Shown here: piece after piece, positions 1 through 7,003 of the stretch
How positions within the stretch are numbered: position 1 is the stretch's first letter
How the letters are laid out: each line of letters begins with the position of its first letter
Source of the DNA: CAXXOK01 sp964640955
GTDB taxonomy: Bacteria > Bacillota > Clostridia > Christensenellales > Aristaeellaceae
DNA length: 64,000 nt
Direction of reading: 5' to 3'
Assembly (NCBI GenBank): GCA_964640955.1
Contig: CAZXJI010000007.1
Span: 77,715 to 141,714 of the forward strand
The notes under the pieces: model-generated
What the model was told of the DNA's origin: nothing
What the model saw: the letters and a program-made list of their open reading frames with translations, nothing else
Database searches by the model: none
Position numbers and translations under genes: made by a program

Positions 1-384
1 GTTCTGGCTGGAGTGCATGGCGGGATCGTCCGCGCAGCAGACGACCATGCCGCCGTTGACGCCCGTGTAAGCCGCCGTAAAAATGGGGTCGGCCGCCACA
101 TTGACGCCCACGTGCTTCATGCAGGTCATGGCGCGAGCGCCGGCCATGGCCGCGCCGAAAGTGACTTCCGCGGCCACCTTCTCGTTGGGCGCCCACTGCA
201 CGTTCACCTCGGGGAATTTGGCGATCGCCTCGGTGATTTCGGTGCTGGGCGTGCCGGGATAACTGCTGACCACTTTCACCCCGGCCTCCCACGCGCCGCG
301 CGCGACGGCCTCGTTGCCCAGCATCAGGCGCACCTCGGCGCCCTCCTCGGCCTGCCGTGCGGGAATCAGATTGTTCTTTTCCAT
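1..384 (-). CDS. iorA: Indolepyruvate:ferredoxin oxidoreductase alpha subunit, 5' part (partial at window edge)
   Basis: The gene reads leftward and runs off the window edge, so only the first 128 codons are present. The N-terminus contains LMLGNEAVARGAWEAG followed by VVSSYPGTPSTEI, which is the hallmark start of IorA. IorA is the thiamine-diphosphate subunit that oxidatively decarboxylates arylpyruvates to aryl-acetyl-CoA with ferredoxin as acceptor. The ATG at 384-382 follows a purine-rich GGGGG stretch. iorB would be expected further left. Such enzymes are typical of anaerobes fermenting aromatic amino acids. The family call is firm; the C-terminal domains, including the ferredoxin domain, lie outside the window. 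Confidence 0.88.
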   Translation of the reverse strand, partial: MEKNNLIPARQAEEGAEVRLMLGNEAVARGAWEAGVKVVSSYPGTPSTEITEAIAKFPEVNVQWAPNEKVAAEVTFGAAMAGARAMTCMKHVGVNVAADPIFTAAYTGVNGGMVVCCADDPAMHSSQN

Positions 385-509
385 CCGATATGCCCCCGTA
401 TCGTTCCCTCCGCGTCGGAGGAAGTTGTTATAGCCTTCCTGTTATCAAAACGCCCCCGGCTTCGTCGCGCGCCCGGCGCCAGCGAGAATCCGGCAGGTTA
501 AACAGATAC

Positions 510-557
510 AGTATACCAGCTTTGCCGCGCGAACAAAAGTACTGCGTTTGTACTTTT
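510..557 (-). promoter_or_regulatory. Candidate iorA promoter with inverted repeat
   Basis: On the minus strand a TATACT -10 lies at 515-510, with a weak -35 (TTTTGT) 17 bases upstream. Immediately upstream and overlapping the -35 is an inverted repeat, AAAAGTAC (535-542) and GTACTTTT (550-557), which could be an operator. The promoter is inferred from spacing only. Confidence 0.4.
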
Positions 558-592
558 CGCCCGGGAGACGGGCCGAAGCCGCGATGATAAAG

Positions 593-654
593 CAAAAAGC
601 GGCTCCGCCGCTTCCGCGAGACAATACGAGCGCGGGACATATGTCCCGCGCTCG
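593..654 (-). terminator. rpsF-ssb-rpsR operon terminator (two hairpins)
   Basis: Downstream of rpsR on the minus strand is a perfect 28-base palindrome (627-654, arms CGAGCGCGGGACAT). It is followed by a second stem (GCGGC-GGA-GCCGC) that runs into TTTTTGCTTT at 613-593. The second hairpin has the form of an intrinsic terminator for leftward transcription. Confidence 0.7.
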
Positions 655-664
655 TCAGGTTTCG

Positions 665-919
665 TTACTCCACCGAATAGGGCATCAGGGCGATGGCACG
701 CGCGCGCTTGATGGCTTCGGACAGCTGACGCTGATGTTTGGCGCAGTTGCCGCTGGTGCGGCGGGGCATGATTTTGCCGCGTTCGTTGGTGAAACGGCGC
801 AGGCGATTGACGTCTTTATAATCGATGTACTCGATCTTGTCCACGCAGAAGCTGCACACCTTGCGGCGGGGCTTGCGTCCGCGGGGGCGGGGCCTTCTTT
901 CTCCGCGATCTTCGGGCAT
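665..919 (-). CDS. rpsR: 30S ribosomal protein S18
   Basis: This 84-residue basic protein carries the S18 core: KVCSFCVDKIEYIDYKDVN near residues 20-38, then RGKIMPRRTSGNCAKHQRQL. S18 binds the platform of the 30S subunit as a heterodimer with S6. It is the last gene of the conserved rpsF-ssb-rpsR order, 24 bases after ssb, and is followed by a terminator. The paired Cys residues (CSFC and the later Cys in SGNC) suggest a zinc-binding S18 variant. The length is normal for the family and the ATG has a GGAGGGAACACC leader. Confidence 0.97.
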   Translation of the reverse strand: MPEDRGERRPRPRGRKPRRKVCSFCVDKIEYIDYKDVNRLRRFTNERGKIMPRRTSGNCAKHQRQLSEAIKRARAIALMPYSVE

Positions 920-943
920 GGGTGTTCCCTCCTTTACTGAGCG

Positions 944-1375
944 TTAGAACGGCAGATCTTCGTCGTCCACTTCGCTGAAGCCGTTTTCCTTCCCGCCGCC
1001 GCCGGCCGCGGGCGCGCCGGTCGCGCCGGCGCCGCCGCCCACCTGGTCGTCCTGGCGGGAGGAGAGGAATTCCACGTCCTCCGCGCGCACTTCCAAAGTG
1101 AAGCGCGTGCCGCTTCCGTCGCGGGCTTCGTAGCTGTTGACGGACACGGGGCCTACGACGGCCACCTTGCGGCCCTTGGCGAGATAGCGCTGGCAGATGT
1201 CCCCCAGCTTATCCCACGCGGAAACGCGGAAAAAATCGGCTTCGGGCTGATTGGCGTTCTGGGACGAACGGCGGCGGTTAACCGCGACGGTAAAGGAGCA
1301 GACGGTGCTGCCCGTGGATATCGTTCGCGTCTCGGGGTCGCGCGTCAGATTGCCGATAATGGTAAGCTTGTTCAT
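944..1375 (-). CDS. ssb: Single-stranded DNA-binding protein
   Basis: This 143-residue protein starts MNKLTIIGNLTRDPETR, the canonical start of the OB-fold of bacterial SSB. The OB-fold spans roughly residues 1-105. A glycine/alanine-rich linker follows, then the acidic DDEDLPF tail, which recruits DNA-repair and replication partners. It lies between rpsF and rpsR, the usual arrangement. SSB coats single-stranded DNA during replication, recombination and repair. Nothing appears truncated. Confidence 0.97.
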   Translation of the reverse strand: MNKLTIIGNLTRDPETRTISTGSTVCSFTVAVNRRRSSQNANQPEADFFRVSAWDKLGDICQRYLAKGRKVAVVGPVSVNSYEARDGSGTRFTLEVRAEDVEFLSSRQDDQVGGGAGATGAPAAGGGGKENGFSEVDDEDLPF

Positions 1376-1390
1376 GAATCGGTTCCCCCT

Positions 1391-1804
1391 TTACTCGGCG
1401 GGAGTCGCGTCCGTCTCCGGCTCTTCCTCCGCGGGCGCGGCGGGTTTCACGGCCTCGGCGGGCGCTACGGGCGCCGCGACGGGGCGCACGGGGCGGGGCT
1501 TGACGCTCTGCTTCTTCTCCTCCAGCTTGATAATCAGGTAGCGGAGAATCTTGTCGTTGATCTGCAGGTTGCGTTCGATCTCCTTGGGCAGTTCGGCGGG
1601 CGCCTGGAAGGTCACCAGCACGTACCAGCCTTCCCACATGTCGTTGATGGCGTAGGCCAGGCGGCGCTTGCCCCACGTTTCGTCGAGCTTTTCAACTTCG
1701 CCGCCGTTTTGCTTGATGAGTTCGACGTACCGCTCCACGAGCTCCTTACGCGCGTCCTCTTCCAGCCCGGTGTCGATGATGTAGGTCAGTTCGTACCTAT
1801 TCAT
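1391..1804 (-). CDS. rpsF: 30S ribosomal protein S6
   Basis: This 137-residue protein starts MNRYELTYIIDTGLEEDAR and contains EVEKLDETWGKRRLAYAI and the GWYVLVTFQAPAELPKEIER strand-helix segment of S6. An alanine/proline/glutamate-rich tail of about 40 residues extends past the roughly 95-residue core, as is common in GC-rich Bacillota. It is the first gene of the rpsF-ssb-rpsR operon. The start has a strong AGGAGGTGAAAGG ribosome binding site, and the leader holds a stable hairpin. Confidence 0.97.
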   Translation of the reverse strand: MNRYELTYIIDTGLEEDARKELVERYVELIKQNGGEVEKLDETWGKRRLAYAINDMWEGWYVLVTFQAPAELPKEIERNLQINDKILRYLIIKLEEKKQSVKPRPVRPVAAPVAPAEAVKPAAPAEEEPETDATPAE

Positions 1805-1831
1805 TTCCTTTCACCTCCTCTTGGACTTATG

Positions 1832-1856
1832 GCGCCGCAGCATGCTTGTGCGGCGC
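1832..1856 (-). promoter_or_regulatory. Hairpin in the rpsF leader
   Basis: A perfect 8-bp stem (GCGCCGCA / TGCGGCGC) with a 9-base loop lies in the 5' leader of rpsF, about 27 bases before the start codon. rpsF leaders in other bacteria bind the S6:S18 dimer. Whether this hairpin carries that motif could not be shown by eye. Confidence 0.4.
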
Positions 1857-1875
1857 AAGGATGTGCCAATAAAAG

Positions 1876-1904
1876 ATTATAGCAAGTTTTCACGGCACGC
1901 GCAA
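1876..1904 (-). promoter_or_regulatory. Promoter of the rpsF operon
   Basis: Minus-strand TTGCGC (1904-1899) and TATAAT (1881-1876) are separated by 17 bases. A perfect -10 at ideal spacing supports a SigA-type promoter. Confidence 0.75.
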
Positions 1905-1998
1905 TGCTTTTTTCGCATTTCGCCGTTTTTTCGTTCCCTTTCGCGTCGCGGCCGCGCGATTCCTTAGGGGGGAAACGACGCCTGCACGCAAGCGCCGA

Positions 1999-2027
1999 TT
2001 GCAATTTTGTGCGTTTTGCTGTAAACT
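1999..2027 (+). promoter_or_regulatory. Promoter upstream of darA
   Basis: TTGCAA (1999-2004) and TAAACT (2022-2027) are separated by 17 bases, 44 bases before the darA start. It is the only good promoter match in front of darA-holB-ricT. Confidence 0.55.
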
Positions 2028-2070
2028 GGAGTGGGAAAAAGCAATCCTGACAAGAAGGGAGGAAGAGCGT

Positions 2071-2400
2071 ATGAAGCTGATTATCGCCATCGTACAGGAC
2101 GAGGACGCATCCCGCCTGATCGGCGAATTGATGACGGCGGGGTTCCGCGTAACCAAACTTGCGACCACGGGCGGCTTTCTGCGCGCCGGCAATACCACGC
2201 TGATGGTCGGCGTGGAGGACGATCGCCTGCAACCGGCCATGGACGTGATTGAAAAGGTGTGCAAAAGCCGCAAGCAGATTGCCGCGTCGCCCGTTTCCAT
2301 GGTCGGCGTACCCGGCGCCTATACGCCCTATCCGATCGAGGTCGTGGTCGGCGGTGCCACCGTTTTCGTGCTGACGGTCGACCAGTTTACGAAGTTCTAG
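2071..2400 (+). CDS. darA: Cyclic-di-AMP receptor, PII-like (DarA/PstA)
   Basis: This 109-residue protein starts MKLIIAIVQDEDASRLIGEL and continues FRVTKLATTGGFLRAGNTTL, the signature of the DarA/PstA (YaaQ, DUF970) family. These PII-like trimers bind c-di-AMP; their downstream target is still debated. The ATG at 2071 is chosen because it has an AAGGGAGG site upstream and matches the family start. The gene sits directly before holB and ricT, the conserved Bacillota order (yaaQ-holB-yaaT). The length is normal. Confidence 0.93.
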   Translation: MKLIIAIVQDEDASRLIGELMTAGFRVTKLATTGGFLRAGNTTLMVGVEDDRLQPAMDVIEKVCKSRKQIAASPVSMVGVPGAYTPYPIEVVVGGATVFVLTVDQFTKF

Positions 2401-2418
2401 TCCGGCAGGGGTCGAAGG

Positions 2419-3492
2419 GTGCTCCGCCGCCCGATGTGCGCGGGGCCCCTCCGGCCCTTGGAAAGGGATCTGTTGTTGGCAGACGATTTGCAAGGCGCGG
2501 GCGCCCCGCCCGCGTTTATGGATTATCCGTCGCTGGGCGGAGGATACGCGCTTCTGTGGCACGCCGCGCGGGCGGGCATGCTTTCGCATGCGTATCTGCT
2601 CGCGGGGCCCAGGGGCGTCGGCAAGGCGACCTTCGCCCGCGCGCTGGCCGCGGCACAGTTCTGCACGGGCCGGGCAAAGCCCTGCGGAACCTGCGAAGGC
2701 TGCCAGCGCGTGTTTGCCGGCGGCGAACCGGACGTAATCGAGGTGCTTTCGCCGGACGACAAGCCGATCCCCATCGAGCGCATCCGCCGTACGATCGGGC
2801 AGATTTCCCAGCATTCCTTCGGCGGCGGGCGGCGCGTGGTGATCGTCGAACCGGCCGAGCGTATGACGCCCTCCGCGCAGAACTGCCTGCTCAAGTCCCT
2901 TGAGGAGCCGCCCGCGGACGTGCTCTTTCTGTTGCTTGCGCACGAGCCCGGCGCGCTGCTGGGCACCATCGCTTCCCGCTGCTCCGTGGTGAGGCTTTCG
3001 CCCTGGTCGGACGAACGGCTTTCCGCGGCGCTTGAGCGGATGGGGGTCGCTCCCGTGAGGATCGGGACGGCGCTGCCGCGCGCCGCCGGGCTGATCGGCC
3101 GGGCGCTTCGGCTGCTTTCCGACGAGGAAGCACAAACCGACCTTACCGCGCTGGTGGAGCGGATGCTGGGCGTTTCCCGCGACGCGGACGCCGTGGCGCT
3201 GAGCACCGCGCTCAAGGACGATCGCGGCGACGCCGAACGGACGCTTGGCGGGCTGGAGCAGGCGCTGGAGACGGCGATGATGGTGCAATCCCGGCTGCTG
3301 CCCCTGAGCGCCGTGGAAGGTCCCGCGCTGCGCGCGTGGTGCGACAATTGCCCTATCGGCGAACTGACCGTGCTGGCCAGGGCCGTGACCGACACGCGAA
3401 AGCGGCGTCAAAGCCAGGTAAACTGGCAGGCGGGTATCGACCGTCTGCTGATGAAAATAGTGGAGGCAAAAACCAGATGGCAACAATCATAG
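2419..3492 (+). CDS. holB: DNA polymerase III subunit delta'
   Basis: The protein has an AAA+ clamp-loader fold. SHAYLLAGPRGVGKATFARA holds the Walker A region, four Cys follow (CTGRAKPC, CEGC) for the zinc module, and SAQNCLLKSLEEPP with SRCSVVRLSP corresponds to the sensor region. Delta' is a non-motor subunit of the clamp loader. The start is uncertain: GTG 2419 is listed, TTG 2476 follows GAAAGGGA, and ATG 2518 gives the start most like homologues. The gene ends inside the start of ricT (16-base overlap), consistent with one operon with darA and ricT. Confidence 0.9.
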   Translation: MLRRPMCAGPLRPLERDLLLADDLQGAGAPPAFMDYPSLGGGYALLWHAARAGMLSHAYLLAGPRGVGKATFARALAAAQFCTGRAKPCGTCEGCQRVFAGGEPDVIEVLSPDDKPIPIERIRRTIGQISQHSFGGGRRVVIVEPAERMTPSAQNCLLKSLEEPPADVLFLLLAHEPGALLGTIASRCSVVRLSPWSDERLSAALERMGVAPVRIGTALPRAAGLIGRALRLLSDEEAQTDLTALVERMLGVSRDADAVALSTALKDDRGDAERTLGGLEQALETAMMVQSRLLPLSAVEGPALRAWCDNCPIGELTVLARAVTDTRKRRQSQVNWQAGIDRLLMKIVEAKTRWQQS

Positions 3493-4661
3493 GCGTTCGG
3501 TTCCGCAACGCCGGCAAGCTATACTACTTCGATCCGGGCGAGCTTTGGCCCGTCCCCGGCCAGTACGTGATCGTGGAAACCGCGCGGGGCATGGAATACG
3601 GGCTGGTGATCACCGGCGTTCGCGAGGTCAGCGACGATCTGATTACCCCGCCGCTAAAAACCATCCTGCGCATCGCGGACGAGCGCGACGCGCGCCACGC
3701 GGAGGAAAACGAGGCGTTCGAGAAGCAGGCGTACCAGATCTGCCTGCGCAAGATCGAGGAACACAAGCTGGACATGAAGCTGGTGGGCGTGGAGCAGACG
3801 TTCGACAACGCGAAGCTCCTGTTCTACTTCACGGCCAACGGCCGCGTGGATTTCCGCTCGCTGGTCAAGGACCTGGCTTCCGTCTTCCGTACCCGCATCG
3901 AGCTCAGGCAGATCGGGGTGCGGGACGAGGCCAAGATGCTGGGCGGCCTGGGCCCCTGCGGCCGTCCCATCTGCTGCGGAGCGTTTCTGGGGGATTTCCA
4001 GCCGGTGTCCATCAAAATGGCGAAGGAGCAGAACCTGTCGCTCAACCCCACCAAGATTTCCGGCGTCTGCGGCCGGCTGATGTGCTGCCTCAAATACGAG
4101 GAAGAGAACTACGAGCAGACTCGCAAGAACATGCCCCGCATGGGCAAGGATGTGGAAACGCCCGACGGCTTCGGCACGGTGGTGGACTTGAACATCCTCA
4201 AGGAGACCGTGACCGTCCGCATCCGCAAGGGCGACAACTCGGAGCAGAAGACCTTCCCCGTACAGGACGTGCGCTGGTTCAAGCCTCCGCAGCCCGTAGC
4301 GCCCCGGCAGGCGCCCGCGCCGGAGAAGCCCGCGGCGCGCAGGGCGGGCCGCCGCACCGATCGCACCGCCGAACGTCAGCGCGTCGTGCAGACCCGCGAG
4401 GAGACGGACGCCGATCTGGAAACGCCGCCCGATCAGCCCGACGAGGCGGAGGCCGAAACGATCGCCGAGGTGGAGGTTTTCCCCGTGGATACGTCGGCCG
4501 ATGACGAAATGCTGAAGGAGGCGGAAGCGGCCGCGTCGGAGGACGACGAGACGGTCGAAACCGAGCCCCTGACCGAGGAGCTCCCCCCGAACGATACCGC
4601 CGCCGATTGGCGCAGGGCGGTCGCCGAGGCCCTGAAAAACGCGCAGGATTCGACCCGCTGA
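3477..4661 (+). CDS. ricT: PSP1-domain protein RicT (YaaT)
   Basis: The 394-residue protein begins MATIIGVRFRNAGKLYYFDPG and contains the conserved Cys cluster GPCGRPICC and GVCGRLMCC around residues 160-205 of the PSP1 region. In Bacillus the RicA-RicF-RicT (Y) complex carries [4Fe-4S] clusters and adjusts RNase Y-dependent mRNA maturation. The ATG at 3477 has GGAGG upstream and overlaps the end of holB. Residues from about 270 onward form an acidic, low-complexity tail (Pro, Ala, Glu, Asp) not present in short homologues, and no function is assigned to it. Confidence 0.92.
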   Translation: MATIIGVRFRNAGKLYYFDPGELWPVPGQYVIVETARGMEYGLVITGVREVSDDLITPPLKTILRIADERDARHAEENEAFEKQAYQICLRKIEEHKLDMKLVGVEQTFDNAKLLFYFTANGRVDFRSLVKDLASVFRTRIELRQIGVRDEAKMLGGLGPCGRPICCGAFLGDFQPVSIKMAKEQNLSLNPTKISGVCGRLMCCLKYEEENYEQTRKNMPRMGKDVETPDGFGTVVDLNILKETVTVRIRKGDNSEQKTFPVQDVRWFKPPQPVAPRQAPAPEKPAARRAGRRTDRTAERQRVVQTREETDADLETPPDQPDEAEAETIAEVEVFPVDTSADDEMLKEAEAAASEDDETVETEPLTEELPPNDTAADWRRAVAEALKNAQDSTR

Positions 4662-4664
4662 GTA

Positions 4665-4693
4665 TTGCCAAATCCTCCCGCGCGTGATATGAT
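4665..4693 (+). promoter_or_regulatory. Promoter of the small ferredoxin gene
   Basis: TTGCCA (4665-4670) and TATGAT (4688-4693) are 17 bases apart, just after the ricT stop. The ferredoxin therefore probably has its own transcript. Confidence 0.6.
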
Positions 4694-4756
4694 AATTCAA
4701 ACGTTACCGGCGTTCCAAGCCGGATAACGCGATCAAACCGATGGAGGTGACTTTTC

Positions 4757-4927
4757 TTGGCTTATAAAATCACCGACGATTGCATCAGCTGCGGCGCTTG
4801 CGCTTCCGAATGCCCCGTGGAAGCTATTTCCGAGGGCGACGGCAAGTACGTTATCGACGCCGACAAGTGCATCGAATGCGGCGCTTGCGCGGACGCGTGC
4901 CCGGTGGGCGCTCCCGTGCAGGAGTAA
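4757..4927 (+). CDS. 2[4Fe-4S] ferredoxin (TTG start)
   Basis: This short gene encodes 56 residues with two classic clostridial clusters: CISCGACASECP near residues 9-20 and CIECGACADACP near 38-49. It is a low-potential electron carrier of the kind used by pyruvate or indolepyruvate:ferredoxin oxidoreductases and hydrogenases. The start is TTG at 4757, six bases after a near-perfect GGAGGTGA. No in-frame ATG would give a complete first cluster. The gene has its own promoter and terminator. The length (about 55) is exactly that of clostridial ferredoxins. Confidence 0.93.
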   Translation: MAYKITDDCISCGACASECPVEAISEGDGKYVIDADKCIECGACADACPVGAPVQE

Positions 4928-4944
4928 TTTCCAGACAAAAGCTG

Positions 4945-4977
4945 AAACCCGCTTCTCCGTCGGAGAGGCGGGTTTTT
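4945..4977 (+). terminator. Terminator of the ferredoxin gene
   Basis: The stem AAACCCGCTTCTC / GAGAGGCGGGTTT has one G-T wobble and is followed by a T run. It is a standard intrinsic terminator 17 bases after the stop codon. Confidence 0.85.
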
Positions 4978-4997
4978 GCATACGTGTTTTGGGTTTC

Positions 4998-5101
4998 ATA
5001 CTCCTTCAAACCATTAACACCGGTTTGATGCGGGTATCTTTGCCGCGGCCACGACAAAAAGACGATGGCGGCAAATGAGCGTTAAAGGTTTGAAGGAGTA
5101 T
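4998..5101. repeat. 104-bp element bounded by 21-bp inverted repeats
   Basis: The 21-base arms at 4998-5018 and 5081-5101 (ATACTCCTTCAAACC plus six more) match at 20 of 21 positions in inverted orientation. Inside, TTTGCCGC and GCGGCAAA form a second nested stem. The right arm ends on the stop codon of the leftward gene at 5101. It may be a large terminator for the polysaccharide operon or a small non-autonomous repeat element; there is no coding potential. Confidence 0.55.
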
Positions 5102-5874
5102 CAGGTCGCGTCCCGGCCCATCGCCATCAGCTGCCGAAGCGCCGGAAACGCGGAAGGATCGTCGCTTTTTTCAAGCTTCTCAAGCCGCAGCCAGCGCACG
5201 CGATGCGTTCCCGTTTGTACGGGCTGAGGCTCGTTCACGCGTTTCAGGGCGAAGGTCTGCGTTTGACCGTCGGAAAACGCGAGCGTCGCCTGCGTCCAGT
5301 AGGCGTCGTGGGGAAAATCCGCCCGCAGGTAGAGGATCACTTCGTCGATCTCCACCTCGCGGCCGAAATCCACCGTGAGCGCCGCGTCCTCCCGCGCGCC
5401 GATGCCCCAGCTCTGGTAGGGCCACTCCCCGTGCCCGGCCGCGGCGGTGATGCCGTCCAGCACGTTTCGGGCGAAAAAAACGCTCTCGCCGCGCGTTTCC
5501 ACGTTGGCCGACGCGTGCGGATACGCGCCGGACGCCTCCCGCTGATCCAACGGGTTGAGGGCCAGGTTGCGCCGCTCGTTGGATTCATCCGGCGACAGGG
5601 ACAACAGGTGCCTTTCCCCCGCAAACGCGCCCGGCGGATAGGGCGCCGGGCCGTCGCCGGAAAGCGGGACGCGGAAACGGAAAGTCCGGTCCGGCAGATA
5701 CAGCCGCGCCGTTTCCAGGCAGGCGTCCGCCCGGACGCGCGCGCGGGGCGCATCCGCCGTGAAGACAATCTCGTCGCCCGGTTCGTACGCCTGCGCGAAC
5801 AGCAGGTTCACCTCGCCGCCTCCGCCCGCATGCGCCACGCGCGCGCCGCTTCTGAAAACCTCGATGGACGCCAT
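5101..5874 (-). CDS. Protein with C-terminal galactose-binding-like domain, last gene of the polysaccharide locus
   Basis: The 257-residue protein has no signal peptide. The second half (about residues 120-255) contains ALTVDFGREVEIDEVILYLR and RVRWLRLEKLEK, the pattern of a discoidin/F5-8C (CBM32-like) beta-sandwich. The first half also looks like a beta-rich binding module. No catalytic residues are recognised. The ATG at 5874 has AAGGAGGAATAGC upstream and begins one base after the stop of the GH88 gene, so the two are translationally linked. A role in binding an oligosaccharide or glycan is inferred from fold and context only. Confidence 0.65.
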   Translation of the reverse strand: MASIEVFRSGARVAHAGGGGEVNLLFAQAYEPGDEIVFTADAPRARVRADACLETARLYLPDRTFRFRVPLSGDGPAPYPPGAFAGERHLLSLSPDESNERRNLALNPLDQREASGAYPHASANVETRGESVFFARNVLDGITAAAGHGEWPYQSWGIGAREDAALTVDFGREVEIDEVILYLRADFPHDAYWTQATLAFSDGQTQTFALKRVNEPQPVQTGTHRVRWLRLEKLEKSDDPSAFPALRQLMAMGRDAT

Positions 5875-5875
5875 G

Positions 5876-7003
5876 CTATTCCTCCTTGGGCAGCCACAGC
5901 ATCGGGTCGGTGCCGTTGAGCTTGGCCAGCGCCTCGGCAAAGAAGTAATCGCCGTATACAAGGTTGACGTGCGTGCCCGCACCGTCGTCGTGGTAGGAGG
6001 CGGTGCATTTGTTCAGCACGCCCGTCGTCGCGTCCGTCCAGTCCGCGCAGCGTTCCGTAAGGGCACGCAGCAGCTTATTCGCAGCGGCGTGGTACACGGC
6101 TGCGGCGCCGGGCTCGACGTAGTTCTGCAATTCCAGAAACCCGCAGGCGGCGCACGCCCCGGCGATGTTGTCGATCCGCTCCGGGTCCGCCGGCTGGCAA
6201 AAGTCGCTGTCGGTCAGCCCGTCCCGGCGGATGTGCGAAACGAAGTAATCGGCGATGCTCCGCGCCGTGTACAGGTAACGCGGCTTGCGCGTGGCCATGT
6301 AGGAGAGGGTGAAGCCGTACAGCGCCCACGCCTGTCCACGGCTCCAGCTGGAGCCGGCGGCGTAGCCCTGACCGGCGGGCTTATCCAGCGCGATGCCGTT
6401 CGCGGGATCGAAAATGACGATATGGTGACAGCTGCCGTCCTCGCGCACGAACTCCCGCAGGGTGGTATCGGCGTGGATGCAGGCGATCTGCGTAAAGCGC
6501 GGGTCGCCGGTTCGCCGGCTCGCCCAGTACAGCAGGCTCAGGTTCATCATGCTGTCGATGATCGCCCACCCCGCCCGGTCCTGGTCCCAGGCGCGGATGA
6601 ACCCGTTGGGGTTGAAGCGCCCGGCCAGAAGCGTGGCGGCGTGCAGGGTGTTGCGCGCGGCGCCCGCCGCGCCGGTCAGCTTGTCGTCCGCGCCGCAGGA
6701 AAGCAGGTACATAAAGCCCACGTCGTGGTTGAGCTTTTCAAACGTCATCAGCTCGTCCACCAGCAGCGCTTCCACCCGGCGCGCCTCCGTGAGGAACGTT
6801 TTGTCGCCCGTAGCGGCGTAGAACTGCCACATCAGCCCCGGCCAGAAGCCGCCCGTCCACCAGCTGTTGCCGTCGTAGGGCGCGGGCAGCCAGCGGCCTT
6901 TGCCGCCCATGTAGGGGATCATGTTCGCTTCGGCGGCCAGGGGCAGGGTTCTGCGGTATTTGTCCGCCATTTGGGAAAAGGCCGCCTCAGCCCAGTTCTG
7001 CAT
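5876..7003 (-). CDS. Glycoside hydrolase family 88, unsaturated uronyl hydrolase
   Basis: The 375-residue protein is a cytoplasmic (alpha/alpha)6-barrel enzyme with GH88 motifs: NHDVGFMYL (Asp about 94) and IIDSMMNLSLL (Asp about 150). These correspond to the two catalytic Asp of Bacillus UGL; GSSWSRGQAWALYGF follows near residue 218. GH88 enzymes hydrate the 4,5-unsaturated uronic acid left by polysaccharide lyases and so release it from the oligosaccharide. It overlaps the end of the DUF2264 gene by 17 bases. The natural substrate (glycosaminoglycan, rhamnogalacturonan or other) cannot be read from sequence. Confidence 0.88.
   Translation of the reverse strand: MQNWAEAAFSQMADKYRRTLPLAAEANMIPYMGGKGRWLPAPYDGNSWWTGGFWPGLMWQFYAATGDKTFLTEARRVEALLVDELMTFEKLNHDVGFMYLLSCGADDKLTGAAGAARNTLHAATLLAGRFNPNGFIRAWDQDRAGWAIIDSMMNLSLLYWASRRTGDPRFTQIACIHADTTLREFVREDGSCHHIVIFDPANGIALDKPAGQGYAAGSSWSRGQAWALYGFTLSYMATRKPRYLYTARSIADYFVSHIRRDGLTDSDFCQPADPERIDNIAGACAACGFLELQNYVEPGAAAVYHAAANKLLRALTERCADWTDATTGVLNKCTASYHDDGAGTHVNLVYGDYFFAEALAKLNGTDPMLWLPKEE

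Noticed and set aside
1832..1856. Firm S6:S18-binding riboregulator in the rpsF leader
   Set aside because: Only a simple hairpin is visible; the characteristic bulge of that motif could not be confirmed.
1805..2070. Replication origin near darA-holB
   Set aside because: No cluster of DnaA boxes and no dnaA, dnaN or recF genes were seen.
1801..3486. A long open frame (561 codons) on the minus strand opposite darA and holB
   Set aside because: It is antisense to two recognised genes, has low-complexity Arg/His/Gly composition and no family motif; it results from the high GC content.
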